A DNA stretch of 64,000 nucleotides from an uncultured Clostridia bacterium (GTDB lineage Bacteria; Bacillota; Clostridia; Oscillospirales; Oscillospiraceae): contig CAKNZJ010000265.1 of NCBI GenBank assembly GCA_932222125.1, positions 28,754 to 92,753 of the forward strand, given 5' to 3'. Made by a program: the position numbers and the translations under genes. Shown here one piece after another: positions 16,444-24,854 of this stretch (positions within the stretch are counted from its first letter, which is position 1; each line of letters opens with the position of its first letter). Below the pieces are notes generated by a model. That model searched no databases. It was not told where the DNA came from and was given only the letters and a program-made list of their open reading frames with translations.

Positions 16444-16848
16444 TTATGCTGAAGTCTCAATTCGTCTACGTGCCACCAGCGTGAGTTTTTCCACCACTGT
16501 CTGACCCAGCTTGGCATCCTCCTGAATATCGCTCCACTGACAGTCCGAGTAGATCACCTTTCGGTCAGGTTTACAAATGACTAGGGAAAAGTTCTTCATA
16601 CCATAAAAGTCCACCCCATCAGCGATGGCCTGATCAGTAGCATATAACCTAGTCAGTTGGATTACGTGGCTCTGGGGACCATGCACCGTGGCCACCGGTT
16701 CCTCCTCACCAAAGGCCTCCACTGCCACAGAACTTCTGGTGGCCTTGCTGTTGTAGCTTTGCACCACCGCCACCTTTTTCCCATCCACTTCCAACCAGAT
16801 GTCGCTGCTTGTGGGAAACCCCACTTCACCCAAACGCATTTTGCTCAT
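16444..16848 (-). CDS. Tail tube protein (XkdM-like)
   Basis: A 134-residue protein of the XkdM/phage tail tube family, which forms the inner tube inside the contractile sheath. It opens with a GEVGFPTSSDIWLEVDGKK segment, includes a short YNSKATRS turn and ends in a beta-strand-rich LTLVARRRIE. AGGAGG precedes the ATG at 16848. It directly follows the sheath gene, the fixed order in PBSX-type tails. Confidence 0.88.
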   Translation of the reverse strand: MSKMRLGEVGFPTSSDIWLEVDGKKVAVVQSYNSKATRSSVAVEAFGEEEPVATVHGPQSHVIQLTRLYATDQAIADGVDFYGMKNFSLVICKPDRKVIYSDCQWSDIQEDAKLGQTVVEKLTLVARRRIETSA

Positions 16849-16897
16849 ATACTTAACCTCCTCATTTCAAACTCCCAGCTCTCATCCATTTCACATT

Positions 16898-17947
16898 TTA
16901 GATTGTGATATGGGCGGACAACCAGATTTGATTCAGGCCATGGGCCACGGTGAAGGAAAACTCCACTAGACACACAGTGGGGTCATCCTCCAAAGCACTC
17001 ACCATTACATCCTCGTAATCATCGATAATCTCCTTGGCCATGCGCCGCTCCAGCTCTAGAATCGTCTGGGAGCGAATGGCCCCCCTCGTCTGTCCTGTAT
17101 TTTTTGCTCTGTTAAACCTGGCCCTCAGAGCATTCCGAATACCGGGAATCACCTCATCCACCACCAAAATGGTAGTTAACTCTCTCCAAGTGATATCCGG
17201 CGCAGTGCCGCTGGTGGTGCGGGTGGTAATCCCCCGGATTACATAGCAGTCCCCTGCCAGCATCTCCAATGGGGTGACACCTCCCCGCACCAGCAGATCA
17301 ATCTCGCCATCTCCATAGTGACTTTCCAATCCGTTCAGTCCATGGAGCTGCATACCTCCCAGAGGTAGTGCCGGATCTGTATTCCCCGCAATCGCGCCGG
17401 CAACCGCAGCAGCACATAGCTCACTGCCTATGGCCTTTCCTGTGCTGTCCACACATCCAGGGGCTACCAGCACCATCCGCTCATGGTTGAGTCCCGCCGC
17501 TCGGGCTACCAGCTGGGACGTGGTCTCGCCCAAAGCGCCTCCCACCACGGCAATGCGCTCCTTCCGGGCAGCCGAGCAGTTCTCCACCGCCGTCCTCAAA
17601 AGCTGCTGTACACTCAGATCCGTGCTGTCGCACACCACCACGCGCACATTCTCCAGCTCGCTCATCGTGGCAAACGCAGTCTGATAGTCCTCATCCCCTA
17701 CAGGAATTCCATAGACCATCCCTGCACCATTGCGGATGGCCATCTGAGCCATCTGACTCAGCTGACAATCTCCCACATCATCCACAGCTCTGCTGTAGCT
17801 GGTCCACTGATAAGCCCACGTTCCGTCACCGCCATCTGCAGCCGCCACAATGGCCACATTGCTTCCCCTGGCCGTGGACGCAGTTAAGCCCGACGTCTCA
17901 TAGGAGGAGTACACCCCCGGTCGCTCGTGTTTCACCGTCATGCTCAT
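16898..17947 (-). CDS. Contractile tail sheath protein (XkdK-like)
   Basis: A 349-residue sheath protein. The N-terminus MTVKHERPGVYSSYE is the classic start of sheath families and the C-terminus ends with FSFTVAHGLNQIWLSAHI, in the domain that forms the conserved interlocking sheath core. It is shorter than T4 or XkdK sheaths (about 450-660), so surface domains are missing. ATG at 17947 overlaps the upstream stop as ATGA. This gene shows that the tail is contractile. Confidence 0.93.
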   Translation of the reverse strand: MSMTVKHERPGVYSSYETSGLTASTARGSNVAIVAAADGGDGTWAYQWTSYSRAVDDVGDCQLSQMAQMAIRNGAGMVYGIPVGDEDYQTAFATMSELENVRVVVCDSTDLSVQQLLRTAVENCSAARKERIAVVGGALGETTSQLVARAAGLNHERMVLVAPGCVDSTGKAIGSELCAAAVAGAIAGNTDPALPLGGMQLHGLNGLESHYGDGEIDLLVRGGVTPLEMLAGDCYVIRGITTRTTSGTAPDITWRELTTILVVDEVIPGIRNALRARFNRAKNTGQTRGAIRSQTILELERRMAKEIIDDYEDVMVSALEDDPTVCLVEFSFTVAHGLNQIWLSAHITI

Positions 17948-18441
17948 ATCCTTCTTCCCCTCACTTCAATATCCACAAAGAATCCGCCGCCATCCACGGC
18001 CGCAACCAGCCATGCCTTAAACAGACAACTCACCCTTCTGCGATACAGGCCCTCTCTGTCCAAAAATTCCATCGGTCCTGCCTGAAGTTCTATGGCATTG
18101 AGCCCATTTAGACCCTGGCACATGATCGTCTCGGCCAGTCTATCCAGAACCTCTTGGCAAACCCCTTCCCCCCCATCCCTGGGGGCATAGATATCCATAG
18201 CCAGTGTCAGTTCCACAGCTCGGCCGTACAATTCCTCCTGCCTGCCCTCACGATCCTCACGCATCCCCAGATAGTCCTTAAAGCCGCCGGGAGCGCATAC
18301 CACCTTGCTGAGCGACACCGCTATGACCGTCTCTCGCCAACGGCTGGCCCGCTCTGGCTCCATACCCAGCACAGCGTTGAGCCCACACTCCTTCAGTAGC
18401 TTCACAGCCCCTTGTCTCAGGGCGTTCAATGCCCCGGTCAT
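17944..18441 (-). CDS. Head-tail joining / tail terminator-like protein
   Basis: A 165-residue protein directly before the sheath gene, the position of XkdJ-like tail completion proteins. A conserved-looking KVVCAPGGFKDYLG segment, a LTLAMDIYAP strand and a C-terminal FFVDIEVRGRR support a beta-sandwich tail terminator. The start is ATG 18441, overlapping the upstream stop by 4 bp; a longer ORF is rejected. Function rests on position and length. Confidence 0.65.
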   Translation of the reverse strand: MTGALNALRQGAVKLLKECGLNAVLGMEPERASRWRETVIAVSLSKVVCAPGGFKDYLGMREDREGRQEELYGRAVELTLAMDIYAPRDGGEGVCQEVLDRLAETIMCQGLNGLNAIELQAGPMEFLDREGLYRRRVSCLFKAWLVAAVDGGGFFVDIEVRGRRI

Positions 18442-18773
18442 GGAGCGATCTCCCCTGCGGGCCGCAAGGCCAGCCACAGGTGTGTAATCTTATCTCCCAC
18501 CCGGATAGATTGGGCGGACATGATCTCATAGTTCTCTCCGCCCCAGCTCAGCCACCCCCCCAGACCGATTTGATCTACCGGCAGCTCCGGCTCTGCAAGC
18601 CCCAAATACCGGTCTGTCCAGCTGCTGCCCAATGCCCCTGCGGTCATCTGCCATGTCAACTCTGTCATTGGCCGCACAATGGCCATTCCCCGGCCAATCT
18701 CCGAGCCATCCTCCCGGTGGCATACCGCCTTCTGTCCATAGGTCCGGATCACCCACCCAAAGGTTTCCGTCAT
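18438..18773 (-). CDS. Small head-tail connector-like protein
   Basis: A 111-residue protein (MTETFGWVIRTYG start) in the connector block. Beta-rich composition with MAIVRPMTELTWQ and a WLALRPAG end fits a head-closure or minor capsid protein such as XkdH. Overlaps the upstream gene by 4 bp. No motif is diagnostic. Confidence 0.6.
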   Translation of the reverse strand: MTETFGWVIRTYGQKAVCHREDGSEIGRGMAIVRPMTELTWQMTAGALGSSWTDRYLGLAEPELPVDQIGLGGWLSWGGENYEIMSAQSIRVGDKITHLWLALRPAGEIAP

Positions 18774-19123
18774 CCTCTCACCCCTCGAAATACGAATGCG
18801 TGGTCCCGAATATAAGGCGCCATCAACTCCATAGCCCGATGGGACAGTCTGCCGCTGTCCTTCTGGCCGCTCTCCCTGCGCACCGTTAGATCTCCGGCGG
18901 ACAGGGCGGTTACCCCCGCCCAATCCTGGCTGTCCTTCAGCCAATCCATCACCATCCACGCCGCTGCCAGCTTGTAGCTATCCCCACAATCTTCTGCTGT
19001 CACACCATCGAGGAGCAAGTGATCCAGCGTTTGACAGGCAGTGGCACACATCAGCCGGAGCGTCTCCTCCTCCGTCCCCTGGTCGCATAAGCTTTTTGCC
19101 AGTTCCAATACCGCTTCCGTCAT
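18770..19123 (-). CDS. Head-tail connector adaptor (gp6/gp15-like)
   Basis: A 117-residue, strongly helical protein with LMCATACQTLDHLLLDG and YKLAAAWMVMDWL helices, the shape of gp6/gp15-type DNA-packaging adaptors that bind under the portal. Its place after the protease gene and before the connector supports this. GAGGAG precedes the ATG at 19123. It opens a run of genes coupled by 4-bp overlaps. Confidence 0.68.
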   Translation of the reverse strand: MTEAVLELAKSLCDQGTEEETLRLMCATACQTLDHLLLDGVTAEDCGDSYKLAAAWMVMDWLKDSQDWAGVTALSAGDLTVRRESGQKDSGRLSHRAMELMAPYIRDHAFVFRGVRG

Positions 19124-19136
19124 AGCCCATCTCCTC

Positions 19137-20006
19137 TCATATCAAGAATGCCCCATCAAGGAGCTGGGCGGACTGCCCATCCTCATTATAGCTTAGCTGC
19201 GGCGCGGCCACCAACAGCTTGTCTGCCTTGCGCTGATACAGCTTGATCAGCCCCAGCAATTCCCCCTCGTCCAAACGACTGGCCACCCGTTCCAGCAGAG
19301 CATGCTCCATCTCTGGCTCAGCAATACCGGCCAGACGCACCATCTCACGGCGCAGACCCTTTAGGTACCTTCTGCCCAGGCGGGCCTCGTTTTCCAACTG
19401 ACGTCCCGCACTCTTGATGACCCCTGCCTTTCGCTGGGCGGGCACCGCCACAAAGGACCATTCATAAGCATCAGTGACCCCAGTGAGCACCCCGTAACAA
19501 AGTTGGCCGTCATACTCCTGGCCCTTCTCATGGGGACATCCATCCAATTCCTTTCCGCAAATGGAACACACCACCTGACTCACCGCACATCCCACGCTCA
19601 CCTCTCGCTTAATACCTGTGTCAATCTCAGCGATCAGACCGGCATTTTCGCTGGTGCACGCCATATATGCCCATCCCTTGAGAAAACGGTAGGGGCGTCC
19701 ATCGGCAGTGAGAACACCCTGCTCACCCACCACCTGCGTGCGGTAGATCCGTGCCGTCTGCCCCTTGGCAGACCATTGGTGGTCAAACACGCCGGACACC
19801 CCAACAAACATCCGGCTCAATGTTTCCAGGGCCTCATCATCGAACCGTTCCCAGTCCCGATCCACATCATTGTCACACAGCCGAAGGGCGAAGGTATACA
19901 CCTGATCCTCCTGCACCTCCCGGCGGGCCAACTGATTGATCAGATCCATGTCCCCAGGGTCTGGCTGCCCGATCGCCTTGATCACCGCATCTTTACTGAT
20001 CTCCAT
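19137..20006 (-). CDS. Putative prohead protease with zinc-knuckle insert
   Basis: A 289-residue protein with the outline of HK97-type prohead proteases: His in VFDHQW, Ser in KREVSVGC, and the late YEWSFVAVPAQRKAGVIK strand that ends the protease core in that family. Between the Ser and this strand lies an insert CSICGKELDGCPH that could bind zinc. Residues 200-289 are helical and could act as a scaffold or delta domain. GGGGGAG precedes ATG 20006. Catalytic assignment is by pattern only. Confidence 0.72.
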   Translation of the reverse strand: MEISKDAVIKAIGQPDPGDMDLINQLARREVQEDQVYTFALRLCDNDVDRDWERFDDEALETLSRMFVGVSGVFDHQWSAKGQTARIYRTQVVGEQGVLTADGRPYRFLKGWAYMACTSENAGLIAEIDTGIKREVSVGCAVSQVVCSICGKELDGCPHEKGQEYDGQLCYGVLTGVTDAYEWSFVAVPAQRKAGVIKSAGRQLENEARLGRRYLKGLRREMVRLAGIAEPEMEHALLERVASRLDEGELLGLIKLYQRKADKLLVAAPQLSYNEDGQSAQLLDGAFLI

Positions 20007-21141
20007 TCTTGTTCTCCCCCTCTAAAGCATGGCTCTGAGCCCGGCATAAGGCTGCTCTTGCCTCAGCCTCCTCATCCTGCAAATTCACATCGCTCCAGAT
20101 CACTTCTACATGGTCATCATAGCCCTTTAACCTAAGCCACAGCTCGCAGATACGCTCCACTATCGGTTCCAGGCTGCGCCGAATGGCTGTAATTTCACTG
20201 GTCATAATATCTGCCTGCTGGCTGCTCATCCGCTCGGTGGAGGACCAGCTCAGCCCCAGTAGAAAGGGTGGTATTCCAGTCTTGGATACCAACTGCTCTA
20301 GAATCTGCCGTACTGGAACCTCGCTGTCCAGTATCTGGTTGTCTGCGCCAATGGTTCTGATTTCCACATCCCCGGCGGCCACAAAATCCCTCACGGCGCC
20401 GTCCCGGCTGGCCTGCATGGCGGCGGACCACTCTCCGGCCACCCTTCTGCACCGCTCTTCAGCCAGACCATCCTCCTGTCCCTTGCACACAACGGCAAAC
20501 CGGACATTGCCCATACGCTCCCAATTTTTTCCCATAGCCTGAAAGATTTTTATTAAAATTTCCGCTAAAAAGGGCATGGAGCGGAGCATCGACACCCCAT
20601 AAGGCGCGCTGGTCTCAGGCTGAAAGGCAGTGAACAGCAGCAGATCCTGCCTGGGCAGTTCCCGAACCGTGCCGTCGCAGTCCCGGACACACAGCGCGAA
20701 ATCCAGCGGGCTGTCCCCCTTCTTGATCTCAACACGGCTCACATCAGCGCATAGCAGGGCCGCCACATCCCGCCCATTTTGGGTGGGTACGATCTCGCCC
20801 ACACCTCGGCCGCAGGTGAGCATCGAATCCAAATAGCAATCCAAAAAGGACTGTAAACTGCGCTGGCCCCGCCCGGTGGAAACGGTGCGCAAGAAGTAGT
20901 CCAACCCCTCTTGAGCCCGTCTATCCCGGCACTTGACAGATACACCGCTGCACAGCCGCACCAGCTTGCATACGGCCGCATCAATCACAGGGATACCCTC
21001 TCGGATCGCCCGATATAGGGCAATCTCCCCATTGTTCAAGGGCACATATCCATCCAACTGGGTAAACGGATGCCGGCCGGTATCCCGCAGCTGGGTAGCC
21101 ATAGCCCCCTGCGTTTTTTTCACCCGCTTTAGAAGGCCCAT
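19993..21141 (-). CDS. Phage portal protein
   Basis: A 382-residue portal, the dodecameric ring through which DNA enters the capsid. Typical are the early helical region with PVIDAAVCKLVRLCSG, a wing with strand-rich LLCADVSRVEI, and the stem-like VSKTGIPPFLLGLSWSSTERM motif common in portals. ATG 21141 has GGAGG six bases before it; an ATG at 21162 also exists. The end overlaps the protease start by 14 bp. Portals of about 380-400 residues fit small PBSX-like elements. Confidence 0.88.
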   Translation of the reverse strand: MGLLKRVKKTQGAMATQLRDTGRHPFTQLDGYVPLNNGEIALYRAIREGIPVIDAAVCKLVRLCSGVSVKCRDRRAQEGLDYFLRTVSTGRGQRSLQSFLDCYLDSMLTCGRGVGEIVPTQNGRDVAALLCADVSRVEIKKGDSPLDFALCVRDCDGTVRELPRQDLLLFTAFQPETSAPYGVSMLRSMPFLAEILIKIFQAMGKNWERMGNVRFAVVCKGQEDGLAEERCRRVAGEWSAAMQASRDGAVRDFVAAGDVEIRTIGADNQILDSEVPVRQILEQLVSKTGIPPFLLGLSWSSTERMSSQQADIMTSEITAIRRSLEPIVERICELWLRLKGYDDHVEVIWSDVNLQDEEAEARAALCRAQSHALEGENKNGDQ

Positions 21142-21161
21142 ATTCCGCCTCCCCACTTTCA

Positions 21162-22172
21162 TCACACCGACAGCACCTGGCTGGCGTCCTCAAATATTTT
21201 AGCATAGCCGGAGATAGTGGTGATCGCGGCCCGCTCCAGTTGGCGGTCGATGATTTTATCATATTCAACCATCACATCTCCTGACTTGACCATCTCCAGG
21301 GCATAGTTCTTATCCAATCCAATGATCTTGCCTGCAGGCATAGCGGACGTACGCAGCACCTTGGCTCCCATGGGGGTAATCAACCGCCCAGTGCCGTGGA
21401 AATCTAGTCCGGCAGCGGCGTCCTGCATCTGGGTCATCCCCAACAGCTTAGGCATTGTGTCCATGCCTACCAGCAGGGTGTTCAGCTGATATGGTTCAAA
21501 GCCGTTCCAGAAAGTAAGCAAGTCATCATAGATAAGGGTGCCAGCGGTTTTCACTGACTTCACCTGAGCGGCATTGTCGTTGCCGTCTCCGTTCATGATG
21601 ACATCGATGGCATCCTCCAAATGCATCCGGCCAATCTGGGCTCCGATCTGACGCAAAGTGACAGAAAACAGATCCAGTTTCTGGAAGCGGATCGCCTCAT
21701 AGGAGGCCACCAGCATCCTGCCCCGCTTGTTAAGCTTGACTAAGCTGTCCCGGGTGCGCACTGTGGTCTGTGGAATTGCAGCTCCCTCCGCCACTCGTTT
21801 CAGCTGTTTTTCATCCTCTGGCACGGAGGTGATGGAGCGATAGTCCATTCCCTCGATGAGGGTCTCTGTAGCTGTAATATCAGGTAGGATATTGGCCTCT
21901 TCCATTCCTACCTTCACCGCCCGGGCGATGTACTCGGGAAAAAGCACCGCGGCCTGGGAGGTGGAGAAAAACTTATCCACCAGATCGGAACCGGCGCCCT
22001 TCACCCGGATATCAAATCGTTTGAGCTGGCGTTGATAAGCATCCAATCCCTCCAAAGCGGTGCCCTTATATTGTTCACTGGGGTCCAGCTTCTCCAGCAC
22101 CTGGGTAAAAGAGCGGCCCGCCTCGTGATACATCCCCTTTTCCAACTTCACATTGTCAAATCGATATGCCAT
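21162..22172 (-). CDS. Major capsid protein (HK97 fold)
   Basis: A 336-residue major capsid protein. The order of features fits the HK97 fold of the XkdG type: helical N-arm, long strand-rich E-loop region around 100-140, and a P-domain with FNGFEPYQLNTLLV-like packing and MPKLLGMTQMQDA. A helical N-terminal stretch of about 60 residues could be the delta scaffold removed by the protease. The ATG at 22172 follows AAGGAG; an upstream TTG is less likely. It unusually precedes the portal gene. Confidence 0.85.
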   Translation of the reverse strand: MAYRFDNVKLEKGMYHEAGRSFTQVLEKLDPSEQYKGTALEGLDAYQRQLKRFDIRVKGAGSDLVDKFFSTSQAAVLFPEYIARAVKVGMEEANILPDITATETLIEGMDYRSITSVPEDEKQLKRVAEGAAIPQTTVRTRDSLVKLNKRGRMLVASYEAIRFQKLDLFSVTLRQIGAQIGRMHLEDAIDVIMNGDGNDNAAQVKSVKTAGTLIYDDLLTFWNGFEPYQLNTLLVGMDTMPKLLGMTQMQDAAAGLDFHGTGRLITPMGAKVLRTSAMPAGKIIGLDKNYALEMVKSGDVMVEYDKIIDRQLERAAITTISGYAKIFEDASQVLSV

Positions 22173-22246
22173 CTTCAATGTCTCCTTCCCATATAATCAG
22201 CCTATCCAGGCCATCCTCACTCAACTGACATACTATCTTGGTTAGC

Positions 22247-22597
22247 CTACAGCTTAATGACCACAGTGTTTTTCTCTCTGTTCACCGACAAAACAAGACA
22301 TCTGTATCCGCCGCTTGCTGCCACAGCCACGCTTCCCTTCCCATCGCAGGATAACATGGCATAACCCACCCCAGGTGCAGTTCCAGAGTACTTTACCTCT
22401 GCCACCCCGGCAATCTGGACCGGCACAGCCCCATTTCGGACTACTCCCAATGCCACACCGCAGGGCAGTCCGTCCTTAGCCCCCAATCCCACCGTACCGT
22501 TCCCAGTCATGGTGACGGCCATGCCTGCTGTCAGTGTCTCATCCTCCGTCTGAAAGGTGGCTACCGTCTGTCCAATACCTTGAAAATCAATGTTCAT
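22247..22597 (-). CDS. Capsid decoration-like protein
   Basis: A 116-residue Gly/Ala/Val-rich beta protein (TAGMAVTMTGNGTVGLG, GVGYAMLSCDGKG) resembling small head decoration or capsid-fibre base proteins that sit next to the major capsid gene. ATG 22597 follows a GGAGAAGGG site; an in-frame extension upstream is rejected. Function is inferred from position. Confidence 0.62.
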   Translation of the reverse strand: MNIDFQGIGQTVATFQTEDETLTAGMAVTMTGNGTVGLGAKDGLPCGVALGVVRNGAVPVQIAGVAEVKYSGTAPGVGYAMLSCDGKGSVAVAASGGYRCLVLSVNREKNTVVIKL

Positions 22598-22695
22598 ATC
22601 CCTTCTCCTCTCATTGTTATATAGAAATCCCCTTCGGGTATTTCCCATACTGAAACAGCCCTCTGCTGTTTAGGAGGCCCGACGCGCAGCGGCGT

Positions 22696-23934
22696 CTACC
22701 ATCCGGCTCTCTCCACATATCCGGCAGCCAGACAGCCCCCCTCCCTCTCCATACTCATCACGAAGTATCGAATGTCGTCCATTGCGTGGTCATTCTCCTT
22801 ACGGACCCTATCTTTTACGCAATCGTCCTCCCAACAATACACGGAGAACTCCCGAATTGCGGCCGCACACTCTCTGCAAATGACGATTCTACCCTCCTTG
22901 AGGGCTTCAGCAGTCCGTCGGATGCCCTCAAGCACCTGATTGTTAGCCTTTTGCACCCTCCACCCCTCCCGGCGCAGTGCCTGGATAAAACTTGCGGCAG
23001 ATGGATCCACCACCACCCACTGGATCTCCCGTCCCCTTGCCAGCCGTTCTAAATCCCGTACATATTCGCCGTCCGTTTTCTGCCTCCCCTGAGCTACGGC
23101 GTCATAGTAGTACTCCCGCACCCGGTACCACACCCCATCCTTTTCTCCCCACAGCCCGAACGAGGCAGGGTTTCTGATCCCATAATCGCAGGAGATTCTC
23201 CACCGTTGAAATGGGCCCGCTGGCGCTTCCTCCAAGGCGGCTGGATCAAAAAAGTCGTATACCAGTCCCTGGGCTGCCACCCACTCTCCCAGCACATACC
23301 GCCGGTAGAACACCCCTTGAAACATCCGTGCATATCTCTTCCTTACCCGGTCTGTGAGACCTGGATTGTCCTCCATGGCAAACCTCAGGTAACATGCGTT
23401 TTTCTCCTCTGCACCACAAATCCACTCCTTGTAAAACCAGTGCTCCGGTCCAGCAGGATTGCAGGAAAACCATAACTTCCCTCCTGTGATTGAGCACCGA
23501 GCGCAGGCCTGTTCCACAAAACTGCGTGGCATCAGTGCCACCTCGTCCAATAGCACCCCCGCTAAGGTCACCCCTTGAATCAGCGCTGCACTGCCCTCAT
23601 TGCGCCCTCCATAGAGGTAAAACATATTCTCCCTGCCCGCGCCTCGGATGGTGATCTCATTCCGGCTCATCCGTTCCTCCCACTGAAATCCCAAGCTGGT
23701 GATCATGGGCCTGACCTGAGCCAACAGATTGCGCCGCACGGCGTTGATAGTAGGAGCACACAGCCCAAAGCGCTGTCCCTGGAAGCAGGTCATAGCCCAC
23801 AGAAAAAATGACGTCCCCATGGCCAATGTCTTTCCTGAGCGCACCGCACCGTCACAAATGAGCGCATCATATCGCCCATTCCTCCACCAACTCAGCACCT
23901 GCCTCTGCTTTGGTGAAAATCTGACCCGGCTCAC
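22696..23934 (-). CDS. Terminase large subunit, PBSX type (XtmB-like)
   Basis: A 412-residue packaging motor. Walker A is GAVRSGKT (29-36), Walker B is GVLLDE, and the RNase H-like nuclease shows Asp residues in CDYGIRNP, VVVDPSAAS and HAMDDIRYF. The enzyme cuts and pumps DNA into the prohead. Its active residues all appear intact, so the particle should package DNA. It overlaps the small gene upstream by 4 bp. Confidence 0.94.
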   Translation of the reverse strand: MSRVRFSPKQRQVLSWWRNGRYDALICDGAVRSGKTLAMGTSFFLWAMTCFQGQRFGLCAPTINAVRRNLLAQVRPMITSLGFQWEERMSRNEITIRGAGRENMFYLYGGRNEGSAALIQGVTLAGVLLDEVALMPRSFVEQACARCSITGGKLWFSCNPAGPEHWFYKEWICGAEEKNACYLRFAMEDNPGLTDRVRKRYARMFQGVFYRRYVLGEWVAAQGLVYDFFDPAALEEAPAGPFQRWRISCDYGIRNPASFGLWGEKDGVWYRVREYYYDAVAQGRQKTDGEYVRDLERLARGREIQWVVVDPSAASFIQALRREGWRVQKANNQVLEGIRRTAEALKEGRIVICRECAAAIREFSVYCWEDDCVKDRVRKENDHAMDDIRYFVMSMEREGGCLAAGYVERAGW

Positions 23935-24251
23935 CCCTCATCGCCGCTCTCATACTGACCCAGCGCAGCCATCAGCCCATCCAATGCCCCTGTCTCCTGT
24001 TCTTCCAGCAGCTTCTGAAGCATGGTCAACACCTGCACCCTGTCCACAAACTTCATCTCAAGGGTTCCGTTTGGGCTTCGCTTCAGCTCCGCCAGGCCGG
24101 TCAGATCCATTTCCCGGATTTGCTCCAGGTTTTCCTGTTCCAAAAAAACCAGCCTCACCGCATCATTGTTCTTCCACTTGACCAGCTTGCGCAGATAGGC
24201 AAACAGCTCCTTTCTGTTTCGCCGGTTCACCTTTTTCATCTCTTCATCCAT
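23931..24251 (-). CDS. Terminase small-subunit-like protein
   Basis: A 106-residue protein directly before the large terminase, where the small subunit that selects DNA lies. It is basic at the N-terminus (KKVNRRNRKELF) and helical, with a C-terminal acidic end. No clear helix-turn-helix as in XtmA is visible, so DNA recognition may be non-specific or lost, as in gene transfer agents. GGAGG precedes the ATG at 24251. Confidence 0.6.
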   Translation of the reverse strand: MDEEMKKVNRRNRKELFAYLRKLVKWKNNDAVRLVFLEQENLEQIREMDLTGLAELKRSPNGTLEMKFVDRVQVLTMLQKLLEEQETGALDGLMAALGQYESGDEG

Positions 24252-24314
24252 GCCACCCCTCCTTACATCTCCCCTTTGGCATCCCCCTTTCGTTGCCTGT
24301 CTCCATGCAAATAT

Positions 24315-24353
24315 AAAAAGACCCCGGCAAGATTTCTCAATCTTGCCGGGGTC
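24315..24353 (-). terminator. Terminator of the walJ-like/rlmH transcript
   Basis: 15-bp perfect arms, 4-nt loop and a five-T run on the minus strand, between the rlmH stop and the first phage gene. It implies that the phage operon has its own promoter between 24251 and 24315, where I find no clear sigma-A consensus. Confidence 0.9.
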
Positions 24354-24368
24354 CCCTGTCATAACTTG

Positions 24369-24851
24369 TTATTTATGGTAGTCCGAGCCCTCCTGGATTT
24401 TGAACGCCCGATAGACCTGCTCCAACAGCATGACCCGAGCCAAATGGTGCGGAAATGTCATCGCTGACATGGACAACCGCAGGGCTGCGTCTCTTTTCAA
24501 CCTAGGGGCCAGGCCATTGGAGCCTCCGATGACAAAGGTCACACAGGAGGTTCCACTCACCATCCAATGCTCCAATGTCTGGGCCAGCTCCTGGCTGGAC
24601 ATAGGAACTCCCTCCACACACATGGCCACCAGCTTCCCATCCCTTGGCAGCTTCCCCAGCACAGCCTCGTATTCTCTCTCTAACGCCCCTTCAATCTGGC
24701 CTGATGTTGGCTTTGGCGGCAGCTTTTGTTCTATGAGTTCTACCACCTCCAACTTGCAATATCCCTTTAGCCGCTTTTGATACTCACCGGCGGCATCCAT
24801 GTAAAATCTTTCTTTTAACCTGCCCACACAGATCAGTGTCACATTGAGCAA
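24369..24851 (-). CDS. rlmH: 23S rRNA pseudouridine-1915 N3-methyltransferase RlmH
   Basis: A 160-residue SPOUT-class methyltransferase that modifies pseudouridine 1915 in helix 69 of 23S rRNA. It has the MLNVTLICVGRLKE start, the knot region FVIGGSNGLAP and LRLSMSAMTFPHHLARVMLLEQVYRA, and the typical SDYHK C-terminus. Three bases separate it from the upstream hydrolase, so the two are coupled. Confidence 0.96.
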   Translation of the reverse strand: MLNVTLICVGRLKERFYMDAAGEYQKRLKGYCKLEVVELIEQKLPPKPTSGQIEGALEREYEAVLGKLPRDGKLVAMCVEGVPMSSQELAQTLEHWMVSGTSCVTFVIGGSNGLAPRLKRDAALRLSMSAMTFPHHLARVMLLEQVYRAFKIQEGSDYHK

Positions 24852-24854
24852 GGC

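Larger units (their letters stand above)
11161..24251 (-). mobile_element. Domesticated PBSX-type contractile mini-phage / GTA-like element
   Basis: Sixteen consecutive minus-strand genes encode packaging, capsid, contractile tail and baseplate functions. All reading frames are intact and many overlap by 4 bp. Missing are integrase, repressor, replication, holin, endolysin, tail fibre and a normal tape measure. The block begins after the rlmH terminator and ends at its own terminator before the ncRNA unit, with the same direction and composition as its host neighbours. It is either an old defective prophage or a co-opted particle; the intact frames favour the second. Confidence 0.8.
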
